Origin: Peptostreptococcaceae bacterium VA2
GTDB taxonomy: Bacteria; Bacillota; Clostridia; Peptostreptococcales; Peptostreptococcaceae
Assembly: GCA_000686145.1 (NCBI GenBank)
Contig: JMMB01000007.1
Coordinates: 1,550,001-1,614,000, forward strand
Direction of reading: 5' to 3'
DNA: 64,000 nt
Positions 38,458-48,629 of this stretch are shown here, one piece after another; the stretch's first letter is position 1; each line of letters begins with the position of its first letter. Below the pieces are notes generated by a model. It made no database searches and was not told where the DNA came from. It was given only the letters and a program-made list of their open reading frames with translations. Made by a program: the position numbers and the translations under genes.

Positions 38458-39111
38458 ATGGATAAAAAGAAAACTGTAAATGATAAATTTAACTATAACA
38501 ATATAAAAAAAATAAATAAGAATTTTATGTATAAAGACTTAAGAAGAAGCAACTGTTATAATTGTGACTTCTCAGGTTCAAACTTTAATTTTGCAAGTTT
38601 TAGAGGAGCGCAATTTAAGTCATGTAATTTTTACGAAGTTACATTTGATTCAGCTGAATTTGTTGCTACAAACTTAAAAAAGAGTAAGTTTAAAAAAGCT
38701 AAATTTGAAAATACAATATTTGATTCTGCTAATTTAGAGGGTGTAGATTTTAATGGGGCAACTTTTAAAAATGTTATATTTGTATCTACAGACATTACTA
38801 AAGCTATAAACTTAAATTTATCAGATGATATTAAAATATTTGAGGAAATGCCAAAGTTAGAAGTTAGCAAGTCTTTACAAAAGGCTGCAAAATCTGCAAT
38901 GAATAACAGTTTTGTAAAAGCTGCACGAGTATTAGATACAAAAACAGGAGCGGTTAGTCCTATAAGTATGATGATATTATTAGAAAACTTTGAAGAAGAA
39001 ACTTTAATAAAAGGATTAGGTATTATTGAAGAAAACTTAGATAAAGATTTTTGTACATTAAGTTATATAATAAAAACTTTACAAAAATACCAAGAAGAAG
39101 GAATTCTTTAA
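38458..39111 (+). CDS. Pentapeptide-repeat protein
   Basis: 217 aa. Residues about 30-110 are a run of A(D/N)LxX-type pentapeptides (NCDFSGSNFNFASFRGAQFK and onward) that should form a right-handed quadrilateral beta helix, followed by a helical C-terminal domain. Function unknown; some family members protect gyrase. The ATG at 38458 follows GGAGGA; the in-frame ATG at 38446 overlaps that site and is rejected. Confidence 0.82.
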   Translation: MDKKKTVNDKFNYNNIKKINKNFMYKDLRRSNCYNCDFSGSNFNFASFRGAQFKSCNFYEVTFDSAEFVATNLKKSKFKKAKFENTIFDSANLEGVDFNGATFKNVIFVSTDITKAINLNLSDDIKIFEEMPKLEVSKSLQKAAKSAMNNSFVKAARVLDTKTGAVSPISMMILLENFEEETLIKGLGIIEENLDKDFCTLSYIIKTLQKYQEEGIL

Positions 39112-39156
39112 TATTATTTTAAAATGAGTATAATTTTCTATGTATTATAAAATATA

Positions 39157-39192
39157 AAACCGTGCTGAGATATACTTCTTAACACGGTTTTT
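39157..39192 (+). terminator. Intrinsic terminator
   Basis: AAACCGTG pairs with CACGGTTT, followed by TTTAG. Confidence 0.75.
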
Positions 39193-39235
39193 AGTATATA
39201 ATTAAATATATAAATATAACTAGGGGATGATAGAT

Positions 39236-40612
39236 TTGAACAATTATGAAGCAATGTTAAAATACCAAAAACAATATAGATCAGATTTAGGAAATATAAG
39301 TGTAGAAAATAGAATAGAAGCTTTACAAAATTTGAAAAATACTATAAAAAAATACGAGAAAGAAATAATAAAATCATTATACGAAGATTTAGGGAAATCA
39401 GAATTTGAAGCTTTTACAAGTGAAGTAGGGTTTATATATAGATCTATAAATTATACTATAAAAAATATAAAAAAATGGAACAAAGTCAAGAAAGTCAAAA
39501 ATGATGTAGCTCAACTTCCAGGCAAATCATATATTTACAATAGTCCATACGGATGTGTATTAATAATAGGGCCATATAACTACCCATTTCAATTAACTAT
39601 AGAGCCTCTAATTGGAGCGCTTGCAGGAGGAAATACAGCGGTTATAAAACCATCAGAATTTACTCCTAAAGTAGAAGCAGTTTTAGTTAAAATAATAAAA
39701 GAAACTTTTGATAAAAGATATGTGGATATAGTAAGTGGAGATTACACTGTAAATAGTCAATTGCTTGATTTACATTTTGATTATATATTTTTTACAGGTA
39801 GTGTAAATGTAGGTAAAATAGTAATGGAAAAAGCAAGTAAACATTTAACTCCTATAACTTTAGAATTAGGAGGTAAGTCGCCTGTAATAGTTGATAAAAC
39901 TGCGAAATTAGATATAGCAGCAAAACGTATAATATGGGGTAAATTATCGAATGCAGGCCAAACTTGTGTAGCTCCAGATTATATTTTGGTTCATGAAAGT
40001 GTGTATGAAAAGTTTATACAACAGTCAAAAATTATGGTCAAAGAATTTTATAGTGAAAATATAAAACAAAACAAAGATTACGGAAGAATTGTAAATGATA
40101 GGCATATGAAGAGACTTAGTAATATTATTGAAAAAGATAGAGAAAAAATAATAATTGGAGGAGAAATTGATTTAGAAAAAAGATATATATCCCCAACAAT
40201 ATTAGGTAATGTTACATATTTAGATGAAGTTATGCAAGATGAAATATTTGGTCCTATAATGCCAGTTATAAAGTATAAAGATATGAAAGATATAGAATTT
40301 TACTTAAATAAATATGAAAAGCCACTTGCATTATATGTATTTTCAGAAGATAAAACTTTTAGTGAAAAAATAATAAGTAATTTCACATTTGGTGGAGGTT
40401 GTGTGAATGATACTATAAGCCATGTGGCATCTGTGTATCTTCCATTTGGTGGAGTAGGTAAATCGGGTATAGGTAAATATCATGGACTAAGTAGTTTTAA
40501 GACTTTTACATATGAAAAAGGGATAGTTAAAAAATCATCTAAGATAGATATTAAATTAGTATTTCCTCCATACAATGAAAAAATAAATTTAGTGAGAAGA
40601 GTTATGAAATAA
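39236..40612 (+). CDS. Aldehyde dehydrogenase (ALDH3-like)
   Basis: NAD(P)-dependent oxidation of aldehydes to acids, 458 aa. Cofactor and active-site motifs: GPYNYPFQLTIEPLIGALA, FTGSVNVGKIV, general base Glu in TLELGGKSPVIV and nucleophilic Cys in NAGQTCVAPDY. The short length without the CoA-acylating pattern fits the ALDH3/YwdH class. TTG at 39236 has the better spacing to AGGGGATGA; the upstream ATG at 39227 abuts the ribosome site. It is not part of the microcompartment cluster. Confidence 0.88.
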   Translation: MNNYEAMLKYQKQYRSDLGNISVENRIEALQNLKNTIKKYEKEIIKSLYEDLGKSEFEAFTSEVGFIYRSINYTIKNIKKWNKVKKVKNDVAQLPGKSYIYNSPYGCVLIIGPYNYPFQLTIEPLIGALAGGNTAVIKPSEFTPKVEAVLVKIIKETFDKRYVDIVSGDYTVNSQLLDLHFDYIFFTGSVNVGKIVMEKASKHLTPITLELGGKSPVIVDKTAKLDIAAKRIIWGKLSNAGQTCVAPDYILVHESVYEKFIQQSKIMVKEFYSENIKQNKDYGRIVNDRHMKRLSNIIEKDREKIIIGGEIDLEKRYISPTILGNVTYLDEVMQDEIFGPIMPVIKYKDMKDIEFYLNKYEKPLALYVFSEDKTFSEKIISNFTFGGGCVNDTISHVASVYLPFGGVGKSGIGKYHGLSSFKTFTYEKGIVKKSSKIDIKLVFPPYNEKINLVRRVMK

Positions 40613-40663
40613 TATAAAAAACTTTGATTAGCATTTACTATAATATATAAAAAATAATATCAT

Positions 40664-41608
40664 AAATTTTGATTTTAAAGATATAAAACATTTTGTAGAA
40701 TATAATATATTTCTGATAGTAATTTATGCTATTGTAACAATAACTTACTTAGTAAAGAGTATAAAATATGAAGAGTATATACAAGTAACGATAAAAAGAA
40801 TATTGTAATTATATTTAATGATATATCAGAAAGACTAAAAACTAAAAGATACTTATTAGAATATGAAAAAATGAAAAATCAAGAACAAATTAGGAATGAT
40901 TTTTTTGCTAACATATCTCATGAATTAAGAACTCCATTAAATATTTTTTATTCAACGATACAATTATTAGATATGAAATGTAAAAATAATCCAGAGGATT
41001 TTACAGAAGTATACTCGAATCATAAGCAATGTCTAAAAAGCAATTGTCAACGTATGTTAAGACTTATAAACAATATTATTGATATAACTAAAATAGATGT
41101 AGGATTTAAACAACCTAAATTTGTAAATTATGATATAGTAAGGCTAGTTGAGGATATAACTTTGTCAATAGTTAATTATGCAAAGCCTAAACAGATTAAT
41201 ATTTTATTTGATACAGAAATTGAAGAACATATAATAAAATGTGATATAGATATGATAGAGCGTATTATGCTTAATCTATTATCAAATGCTATAAAATTCA
41301 CAAGACAAAAAGGGAATATATTAGTTGAAATTAGTGTAGATAGTCAGTGGGTACATATAAGTGTAAAAGATGATGGAATAGAAATACAAGGAAGTATATT
41401 TTATAGATTTTTACAAAGTTACAAATCTATAACCAGATTAAATGAAGGTGAAATATATATAGACAGTGATGGTGAAAACGGAACTGAATTTGAAGTACTT
41501 TTACCTAATAAGATACTAGAAGGATATGTTGAAGAAAAAGAGGATTATAAAATAGATGTTCAAAAAATAGAATTAGAACTATCAGATATATATGAATTAT
41601 GCAGCTAG
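40664..41608 (+). pseudogene. Degraded membrane histidine kinase
   Basis: An N-terminal hydrophobic stretch (NIFLIVIYAIVTITYLVKSI) is cut by a stop near 40807. The frame from about 40800 has ..ISERLKTKRYLLEYEKMKNQ, then an intact HisKA box FFANISHELRTPLNIFYST and N-box LLSNAIKF. In the ATPase domain DDGIEIQGSIFYRFLQSYKS runs straight into LNEGEIYIDSDGENGTEF, so the G2 ATP-lid loop (GxGIGL) has been deleted. It cannot bind ATP normally. The 245-codon frame from 40871 is therefore a remnant. Confidence 0.72.
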
Positions 41609-41621
41609 ATAGTGTTAGAAG

Positions 41622-41651
41622 AGATTATGCACAATATGCATAATCTTTTTT
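41622..41651 (+). terminator. Intrinsic terminator
   Basis: AGATTATGCA pairs with TGCATAATCT, followed by TTTTT. Confidence 0.85.
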
Positions 41652-41724
41652 ATTATAGAGAAAAGGAATTTCTTTAAAATTGTCGAATTATGAAGTGAAG
41701 ACAATTTATGGAGGAATAAAAATT

Positions 41725-42045
41725 ATGAGCGCAAGAAATCGGGTAAATGAAGCTATGCAGTATTTATATATTCAAATGTTAAATGATGGAATAATGAAAG
41801 AGGATAGATTACAACAAATACAATATATATTAGATATGATATCGATATTTAATGATAATAAGCTAGATATGATTGAAGATATTATCGATAATATAAAAAA
41901 GTTTGGATATAAGGAAGAACATATATTAGCACTATATAGCAAATTATTGACTTATATAACTAAATCAGATAGTTTGCTTGATATAGATTATATAGTAGGA
42001 AAATATAATCCTAATAAAGAAATTGATACCTTAATAGGATTATAA
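41725..42045 (+). CDS. Hypothetical helical protein, 106 aa
   Basis: ATG 9 nt after GGAGGA (MSARNRVNEAMQYLY..). A TTG-initiated 121-residue reading from 41680 starts before this ribosome site and is rejected. All-helical look, no membrane segment, no known motif. Confidence 0.55.
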   Translation: MSARNRVNEAMQYLYIQMLNDGIMKEDRLQQIQYILDMISIFNDNKLDMIEDIIDNIKKFGYKEEHILALYSKLLTYITKSDSLLDIDYIVGKYNPNKEIDTLIGL

Positions 42046-42085
42046 TATATTTTTAATATATAAAATTAATATCTAGGAATACATG

Positions 42086-42114
42086 TTGACATCGTTTTAT
42101 ATTAACTATATAAT
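42086..42114 (+). promoter_or_regulatory. Consensus sigma-A promoter of ade
   Basis: TTGACA (42086-42091), exactly 17 nt, then TATAAT (42109-42114). Both hexamers are perfect. The transcript would have a leader of about 150 nt with a small AACATT/AATGTT hairpin. No purine riboswitch is seen in it. Confidence 0.8.
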
Positions 42115-42271
42115 AAATAGAAAATTAAGAGTATATTAAACATTCATAAGTAGCTATCATAATGTTTATTATAAGTATCTAATTAAATATTGGATATTTA
42201 GAAAAACTATGTTAGTTATTTTTTTATACAAAAATACAATATTATAGAATTTATTATAAGGAGATAGCAAT

Positions 42272-43966
42272 ATGCTTAAATCAAAAAAAATGTGTAATGT
42301 AGCATCAGGAAAAGAAAAGGCGAGTAAAGTGCTTAAAAATGCTAAGATAATAAATGTATTTACAGAAGAAATAATAATAGGGGATGTCGCTATTTTAGAT
42401 GATACTATTGTTGGGATAGGGAGTTATGACGGAGAAATAGAAATAGACTGTAAAGGCAAATATGTATGTCCTGGTTTTATAGATGCTCATATGCATATTG
42501 AGTCTACTATGGTAATGCCTATAGAATTATCAAAGCGAGTTATCAAAAGTGGTACAACAACTTTAATTGCAGACCCACATGAGTTGGTTAATGTAAATGG
42601 TGAATCTGCAATAGAATTCTTGTTAGATGCAACAGAAAACATTCCTATGAATATTTATATTATGTTACCATCATCAGTTCCAGCTACCAAATTTGAAACT
42701 AACGGAAGTGAATTTACATCCGATGAAATAAAAAAATTCATAAATCACCCTAGAGTATTGGGTCTAGGAGAAGTTATGTGTTTTAACGATGTAATAGATG
42801 CACAAGCAGAAATATTAACAAAGCTTTCTTATAGTAAAGATAAAATTTCAGATGGGCATGCTCCAAACACACATGGGAAAAGACTGCAAGCTTATGCATG
42901 TTCTGGAGTAGAAACTGATCATGAGTGCACTAATTTTGAAGAAGCTTATGAAAAAGTTCAAGCAGGATTAAAGATATTGATTAGAGAAGGTAGTGCTGCT
43001 AAAAATTTAGATGCTATAGTAAGCGGGTTACTTAAATCTAATTTACCAATAGATAATTTTATGTTTTGTACAGATGATAAGCATTTAGATGATATAGAAA
43101 AAGAAGGACATATTAAACATAATATTAAGCGTGCCATAGATTTAGGCATGAATCCGATTAAAGCAATAAAGATGGCTACTTACAATAGTGCTAATACTTA
43201 TGGTCTAAAAAGAATGGGAGCTATAGCACCAGGATATAAAGCAGATATAGTTATATTAGATAACTTAGAAAATATAGATGTTTTAGATGTATATAAAGAT
43301 GGTGACTTAGTAGATGATACTACATTTGATAAATGTAGATATGATATTAAAGATTTAGATATGTTAAAAACTGTGTATTTTAAAGAAATAACAGTTGATA
43401 AATTAAAATTAGAAGCGAAAGATAAAAATCACATTATAGAGATAGTTCCACATCAAATACTTACTAACCACTTATTTGAGGAACTGCCACAAGAAAATGG
43501 ATATTTCAAGCCTAACGAAGAATATTCAAAAATTTGTGTAATAGAAAGACATAGAGGCACAGGCAATGTTGCTGTAGCACCTCTTAAAGGTTTTAAAATA
43601 AAAAATGGTGCGATTGCAACTACTGTAGCTCATGATTCACATAATATTATTGTAGCTGGTGACAATGATGAAGATATATTGTTAGCTATTAATCATTTAA
43701 ATGAAATACAAGGGGGATATGTCATAACTTCTAATGGAAAGGTTGTAGGAGAACTAGAACTTCAAATAGGAGGGCTTATAAGTCAATTAAGCGGACATGA
43801 AGTTCAAGAAATTACTAGCCAAATGATAAACACAGCAAGAAATATGGGAGTACCCAAACATACTGATCCATTTATAACATTATCATTTATGGCATTACCA
43901 GTTATTCCACAAATACGTTTAACAGATATAGGATTATTTGATGTGGATTTATTTGAATTAATGTAA
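42272..43966 (+). CDS. ade: Adenine deaminase
   Basis: Converts adenine to hypoxanthine and ammonia, 564 aa. Metal ligands of the amidohydrolase fold are all present: HMH in IDAHMHIES, Glu in LGEVMCF, His in SDGHAPNTHGK, His in ETDHECT, and TDD in FCTDDKHLDD. The C-terminal domain has IERHRGTGN and VAHDSHNIIV. Single gene with its own strong promoter. It supplies hypoxanthine to the xanthine pathway encoded further right. Confidence 0.93.
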   Translation: MLKSKKMCNVASGKEKASKVLKNAKIINVFTEEIIIGDVAILDDTIVGIGSYDGEIEIDCKGKYVCPGFIDAHMHIESTMVMPIELSKRVIKSGTTTLIADPHELVNVNGESAIEFLLDATENIPMNIYIMLPSSVPATKFETNGSEFTSDEIKKFINHPRVLGLGEVMCFNDVIDAQAEILTKLSYSKDKISDGHAPNTHGKRLQAYACSGVETDHECTNFEEAYEKVQAGLKILIREGSAAKNLDAIVSGLLKSNLPIDNFMFCTDDKHLDDIEKEGHIKHNIKRAIDLGMNPIKAIKMATYNSANTYGLKRMGAIAPGYKADIVILDNLENIDVLDVYKDGDLVDDTTFDKCRYDIKDLDMLKTVYFKEITVDKLKLEAKDKNHIIEIVPHQILTNHLFEELPQENGYFKPNEEYSKICVIERHRGTGNVAVAPLKGFKIKNGAIATTVAHDSHNIIVAGDNDEDILLAINHLNEIQGGYVITSNGKVVGELELQIGGLISQLSGHEVQEITSQMINTARNMGVPKHTDPFITLSFMALPVIPQIRLTDIGLFDVDLFELM

Positions 43967-44122
43967 TATTTGATTTATATTTTTTATGTTTAATTGGGAT
44001 ATAGATATATTTGTGTAGATACAAATTTATTTATATCCTTTTTAATATGTAAAATTGGTGAATTTAAAATAATAGAGTATAATGTAAATTAAGCATATTT
44101 AGAATTAGGAAGGTTATTACAA

Positions 44123-44770
44123 ATGGAAATAATAAATAAGTTTAAAGAACATAGGAATGAAGAAAACTCTTTGGCTATGAAAGCTTATATGAAAGATAGA
44201 TTTGAATTTCTGGGAATAAAAAGCCCGCTAAGAAAAGAGTTACAAAAAGAATTTTTAAAAAACATAGATAAGGAAGCATCAATAAATAAAAACTTAGTAA
44301 AATTATTATGGAATGAAAATAGTAGGGAATTTCAATATTTAGCAATGGATTATTTAGTAAAAGTAAAAAAACAATTACAAAAAGAAGATATAACCTTTAT
44401 GGAGGAATTAATAACTACTAAGTCATGGTGGGATAGTGTAGACCTTATAGCTAGTCATTTAGTAGGAGAGATATGTAAAATGTATCCAGACCTTGTAGAT
44501 GAATATATTTTAAAATGGAGTACAGATGAAAATATGTGGTTAAGAAGAACATCCATACTATATCAATTGAAATACAAGGGAAATTTAGATACAGAAAATT
44601 TAGAAAAAGTAATAAAAGTTAATATAAATGATAAAGAATTTTTTATAAGAAAATCAATAGGATGGGCGCTTAGAGAATATTCTAAAACTAATAAAGAATG
44701 GGTTAGAAATTTTATTAACAATAATAAATTAAGTAGTTTAAGTATTAAGGAAGCGAGTAAGTATTTATAA
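44123..44770 (+). CDS. DNA alkylation repair protein (AlkD-like)
   Basis: HEAT-repeat DNA glycosylase, 215 aa. Family marks: FLGIKSPLRKELQKEF, SREFQYLAMDYL, TTKSWWDSVDLIASHLVG, ENMWLRRTSILYQL and FFIRKSIGWALREYSKT. The Trp-Trp/Asp of the substrate pocket are visible. Excises bulky alkylated purines. Probably cotranscribed with the phosphatase 30 nt downstream. Confidence 0.9.
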   Translation: MEIINKFKEHRNEENSLAMKAYMKDRFEFLGIKSPLRKELQKEFLKNIDKEASINKNLVKLLWNENSREFQYLAMDYLVKVKKQLQKEDITFMEELITTKSWWDSVDLIASHLVGEICKMYPDLVDEYILKWSTDENMWLRRTSILYQLKYKGNLDTENLEKVIKVNINDKEFFIRKSIGWALREYSKTNKEWVRNFINNNKLSSLSIKEASKYL

Positions 44771-44801
44771 ATATTTTAAACTAAAGGGAGAAGATAGTAT
44801 A

Positions 44802-45596
44802 ATGATAAAATTAATAGCATCTGATATGGATGGAACTTTATTAGATTCAAATAAAAATATAAATCCAGAGTTTCACCAAGTTTTAAAGGATTTAAAACAT
44901 AAAAATATAATATTTGCAGCTGTAAGTGGAAGAGATATAGTTTCTTTAAAAAATGTATTTAAAGATATCGATGAAGACATAATACTAGCTTCAAATAATG
45001 GCAATTTAATAGTATATAAAGATGAATTATTATTTGAAAACTATATAGAAAAAGAAAAAATAATTAAAATAGCACAAATAGTAAGAAAAAATTCAAGAAG
45101 ATTTACTATGTATTGTGGTAAAGATAATATATACAGTGAAAGTATAATGCCGGCGATAATAGGAATAAAATATAAACTTAAAATTCAAGTAGTTAGAGAT
45201 ATTACCAAAATAGACGATAAGATAATAAAAGTAACTACATTTGGAAAAGAAAAAATGATAAATAAGTCTTTAGAGGCTTTTAAAGGATTGAAGGATGAAT
45301 TTATGATAACACCTTCAGGAAAAGCTTGCTTTGACATATGTAGACTAGGTGGAGATAAAAAACAAGCTATAGAAATATTACAAGAAAAATTTGATATTAA
45401 ATATGATGAAACTATGGTATTTGGAGATCATATGAATGATTTAGAAATGATGGAATCGGCATTTTATAGTTATGCAATGGAAAATGCTAAAGAAGAAATT
45501 AAAGATAAAGCTAGATTTGTTGCAAAAACAAATGATGAAAATGGGGTTGTTGAAGCTATAAAAGAAGTAGCATTAAAAAAAGAAGCAACTATATAA
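44802..45596 (+). CDS. Cof-type HAD phosphatase
   Basis: 264 aa. HAD motif I SDMDGTLLDS at 8-17, motif II VSGRD, Lys in motif III (GGDKKQAIEIL) and motif IV VFGDHMNDLEMM. The type IIB cap lies between motifs II and III. Likely acts on sugar phosphates or flavin nucleotides; the exact substrate is unknown. Confidence 0.88.
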   Translation: MIKLIASDMDGTLLDSNKNINPEFHQVLKDLKHKNIIFAAVSGRDIVSLKNVFKDIDEDIILASNNGNLIVYKDELLFENYIEKEKIIKIAQIVRKNSRRFTMYCGKDNIYSESIMPAIIGIKYKLKIQVVRDITKIDDKIIKVTTFGKEKMINKSLEAFKGLKDEFMITPSGKACFDICRLGGDKKQAIEILQEKFDIKYDETMVFGDHMNDLEMMESAFYSYAMENAKEEIKDKARFVAKTNDENGVVEAIKEVALKKEATI

Positions 45597-45651
45597 CTAA
45601 GTTTTATAGAGGGTATCTGCTATTTTGAGATAGCCTCTTAATAAACTTAGT
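45597..45651. terminator. Convergent-gene hairpin
   Basis: ACTAAGTTT pairs with AAACTTAGT at the base, with an inner AGGGTATCT/AGATAGCCT stem. It sits between two convergent genes and can serve both. Confidence 0.65.
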
Positions 45652-45653
45652 CT

Positions 45654-45971
45654 TTAAAAATATTTTTCGCCTAAAGACTCAATTTCTTTTAAAACTTTAG
45701 CATATTCAAAACCCTTATTTGTAAGATAATATTCTACTTTTGGAGGGTATTCATTATATATTTTTTTACATATTAATTCGCTATTTTCGAGTTCTCTAAG
45801 TTTTTCATTTAAAACTTTATGGCTAACACCACTAGTGATTCTTTGCAACTCTAAAAATCTTTTAGTTCCATCTAATAGATGACAAAGTATAACTGCTTTC
45901 CATTTACCACGAATAATTTCAAATGCCCAATCAAGTTTACATACATACTTTTTACCATCTCTAGTAATCAA
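45654..45971 (-). CDS. HxlR-family transcriptional regulator
   Basis: 105 aa winged helix. Characteristic stretches: LDWAFEIIRGKWKAVILCHL, RFLELQRITSGVSHKVLNEKLRELE and YPPKVEYYLTNKGFE. It usually controls a divergent redox or detoxification gene. The divergent neighbour here is the broken monooxygenase at 46098, so its target may be lost. Confidence 0.88.
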   Translation of the reverse strand: MITRDGKKYVCKLDWAFEIIRGKWKAVILCHLLDGTKRFLELQRITSGVSHKVLNEKLRELENSELICKKIYNEYPPKVEYYLTNKGFEYAKVLKEIESLGEKYF

Positions 45972-46097
45972 AAAATCACCTCAAATTAATTAATAAGAAC
46001 TCTTTATATTTTAAACTATTTTAAAAAATAATATAATACTAACTTTTAGGTAACTATAAGAATATTAAAAATAAAATTATAGAAAGTGAGATAAAAA

Positions 46098-46381
46098 ATG
46101 TTTATAGTAACTGCAAAATGTATATTAATAGAAGGTAAAACTGAGGAATTTAAAGTAATCGTAGAGACATTAATAAAAAAACAAGAGAAGAAAATGGATG
46201 TATTTCATATAATTTATATCAAGATATAAATAATCAAAATATACTAACATTTTTTGAAGAATGGGAAAGTAAAAATAGTCTAGATAGACATATGAATACA
46301 AAACATTTTAAAGATATAGCACCTAAACTAAGAAAATTACAAAAAGAAGATAGTATAGTAAACATATATAATAACATATAG
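46098..46381 (+). pseudogene. Frameshifted antibiotic-biosynthesis-monooxygenase-like (YgiN) gene
   Basis: Frame 1 starts MFIVTAKCILIEGKTEEF and hits a stop early. The remainder is in another frame: TREENGCISYNLYQDINN, ILTFFEEWESKNSLDRHMNT and the HF motif before the C-terminus. The two join at a run of seven As near 46170, pointing to a single-base indel. It lies divergent from hxlR, a common pairing. Confidence 0.75.
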
Positions 46382-46439
46382 TATCTTTTCCAATAATATT
46401 AGAAGAGTACACTAATTAGTACAAAAACATAATATAGAT

Positions 46440-46484
46440 TTAATCCCCTGATTAATTAGTAAATTCAATAATCAGGGGATTTTA
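46440..46484. terminator. Bidirectional hairpin between convergent genes
   Basis: AATCCCCTGATT pairs with AATCAGGGGATT, followed by TTAATT. It closely resembles the hairpin at 36679-36716 (see findings). Confidence 0.7.
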
Positions 46485-46510
46485 ATTAAAAATATTATAT
46501 TTTAGAATTA

Positions 46511-47845
46511 TTACTTTTCTTCCTTTAAGGCTATATTAAGCACTAATGCAGCTATAGTACCAGTGCTTATACCAGATGCAAATAGCATTTGAAGGCTATT
46601 TGGTAAATTAGATAATAAGTCAGGTCTAGTAGTTATTCCAAGACCTAAAGCAATAGAAACGGCTATAATAAGAAGGTTTCTATTATTCATACTAACTCTG
46701 CTTAAAGTTTTCATACCGCTAGCAGCAACAACACCAAACATAACAATACCAGCTCCACCTAATACGGGACTAGGAATAGAGGCAACTATAGCACCAAGTT
46801 TAGGAAATATTCCAAGTAACATCATTATAATACCTGCCATAATAACTACATGTCTACTAGCAACTCTAGTCATAGGAATAAGTCCAACATTTTGACTGAA
46901 AGAAGTATTAGGTCCAGCTCCAAAAAATCCTGCTATGAAGCTTCCAATACCATCAGCCAAAACGCCTCTACTTAAATCTTCACTAGTAGGTGTTTTTTGT
47001 GAAGCTTCTCCAACAGCTATCAAACATCCAACTGTTTCTATAGTAGTCACCAAGTAGGCTATTATAAAAGGAACAACACCTGCTAGGCTAAACTTGATTC
47101 CGTGTTCTAATAGTAATGGAATACCTGGAATACCTATAAAGCTAGCTTCTTTTATAGGTGTAAAATCAACAAGACCTAAAGCAATACAAATTAAGTATCC
47201 TAAAAACATACCTATAAGAATAGATGCGCTACTAAATATGCCTCTACCATATCTGTTTAATAACACAACTATAATCATAACGACTAAGGATACACTGATA
47301 TTAGTTATATTTCCATATGTAGGGGAAGCAATGCCACCTGCACACCAATCCATAGTGACAGGAATTAAAGTAAGTCCTATAAGTGTAACAACAGTACCGG
47401 TAACAACAGGTGGGAAAAACTTCATAAGTGGTTTTATAAACCTACTTAAAATAATTTCAATGAATGAACCCAGTATTGTAGCACCAAATATTCCGCCAAG
47501 TCCTAGGGTACTACCTACAGCTATAGAAGGACCAACAAATGTAAAGTCAGTACCCATTATACAAGGAAGCCTTGAACCTATCTTTCTAACTCCTCTAGCT
47601 TGAATTATAGTTGCAATGCCTGCTACAAATATTGCAGCACTTACCATCATAGCACTTGATTGAATATCAAGACCTAGTGAGCTACTAACAACTAACGGAA
47701 CGGCAACAATACCTCCGAAAGCTGCTACAATATGTTGAAATCCTAGAAGTATAGAAAGTTGTAGATTTGGTTTATCATTAATTTGATAAAGCAGTTCGCA
47801 ACTTTCTACTTCTTTTATCATTTGAGAAGAATCAATTTTACTCAT
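46511..47845 (-). CDS. NCS2 xanthine/uracil permease
   Basis: 444 aa, about 13-14 helices. The NAT signature reads QNVGLIPMTRVASR, with upstream GAGPNTSF and the CIMGTDFTFVGPSIAVG block. Imports a nucleobase by proton symport. The signature and neighbourhood favour xanthine or urate over uracil. It is transcribed in the same direction as the cyclase gene upstream (about 90 nt gap), divergent from the purine operon. Confidence 0.88.
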   Translation of the reverse strand: MSKIDSSQMIKEVESCELLYQINDKPNLQLSILLGFQHIVAAFGGIVAVPLVVSSSLGLDIQSSAMMVSAAIFVAGIATIIQARGVRKIGSRLPCIMGTDFTFVGPSIAVGSTLGLGGIFGATILGSFIEIILSRFIKPLMKFFPPVVTGTVVTLIGLTLIPVTMDWCAGGIASPTYGNITNISVSLVVMIIVVLLNRYGRGIFSSASILIGMFLGYLICIALGLVDFTPIKEASFIGIPGIPLLLEHGIKFSLAGVVPFIIAYLVTTIETVGCLIAVGEASQKTPTSEDLSRGVLADGIGSFIAGFFGAGPNTSFSQNVGLIPMTRVASRHVVIMAGIIMMLLGIFPKLGAIVASIPSPVLGGAGIVMFGVVAASGMKTLSRVSMNNRNLLIIAVSIALGLGITTRPDLLSNLPNSLQMLFASGISTGTIAALVLNIALKEEK

Positions 47846-47936
47846 AATATTCCTCCTAAATATTAAAATTTTAGTAGTGATAAACGTATACTGATATTTA
47901 TAGTATAGGAGTGTTAACTAATTTTAATGACACATT

Positions 47937-48629
47937 TTATTCTTCTAAAAGTGCAATTGCTCTTATTGGGGAACCAGATCCGCCTCTTATTTTAAGGGGA
48001 AGTCCAAAATATAAAAATCTTTTATTAACAACTTTGTCTAAGTTACATAAATTTTCACTATTGGTTATATCATATTCTCCACAAACTAAATGGCCAGAAA
48101 AATTCAAATCATCAGGATGGTCTATAGCTGGAGCGTCAACACCTATATTTACAACACCACAATCAGCTAAATATTTAGCAGCTTCATAGCTAAGACCAGA
48201 ATACTCTGTTTGCCACTTGTCAGTTTTAAAATTTCTATCATAGTGACCAGTATACATCAATACTATGTCCCCTTTACTTAATTCTTCTTTAGCACTTTTT
48301 AAAGCATTTTTTATATCATCGGTTTCTATGTATCTACTGTAAGGAATATTTGATAAATCTATACAAATAGCACTTCCAAAAAAGTATTCTAAAGGCATAT
48401 TTTCAATAGTCTCACCACTTGGTTTATATTCCCATACTGCATCACAGTGAGTACCTCCATGTTCACTTATAAGTAAATTTCTAGCTGAAAATCCTAAACT
48501 TTTGCTTCCTGTTTGTTTCATATTTTCCTCGTGTGTCATATTAGTCATTATAAAGGTTGGTTGATGCATAGGGAAAACAGACATCCCTTGAAATATTTCT
48601 TGTGATAAATCAATAACTTTTAAACTCAT
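47937..48629 (-). CDS. Cyclase-family (kynurenine-formamidase-like) metal hydrolase
   Basis: 230 aa. The metal-binding signature HGGTHCDAVWEY and the later VDAPAIDHPDD are those of the cyclase/arylformamidase family, which opens cyclic amides or hydrolyses formamides. In the purine pathway the matching step would be ring opening of 4-imidazolone to formiminoglycine. That assignment is an inference from context. Start ATG with GGAGG in front. It is divergent from the formiminotransferase operon. Confidence 0.75.
   Translation of the reverse strand: MSLKVIDLSQEIFQGMSVFPMHQPTFIMTNMTHEENMKQTGSKSLGFSARNLLISEHGGTHCDAVWEYKPSGETIENMPLEYFFGSAICIDLSNIPYSRYIETDDIKNALKSAKEELSKGDIVLMYTGHYDRNFKTDKWQTEYSGLSYEAAKYLADCGVVNIGVDAPAIDHPDDLNFSGHLVCGEYDITNSENLCNLDKVVNKRFLYFGLPLKIRGGSGSPIRAIALLEE

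Noticed and set aside
39236-40612. Aldehyde dehydrogenase as microcompartment core enzyme
   Set aside because: It lies 9 kb from the shell genes with unrelated genes between, lacks a targeting extension, and resembles ALDH3 rather than the CoA-acylating type.
42115-42271. Purine riboswitch in the ade leader
   Set aside because: Strong promoter present, but the leader lacks the conserved purine-aptamer loops.
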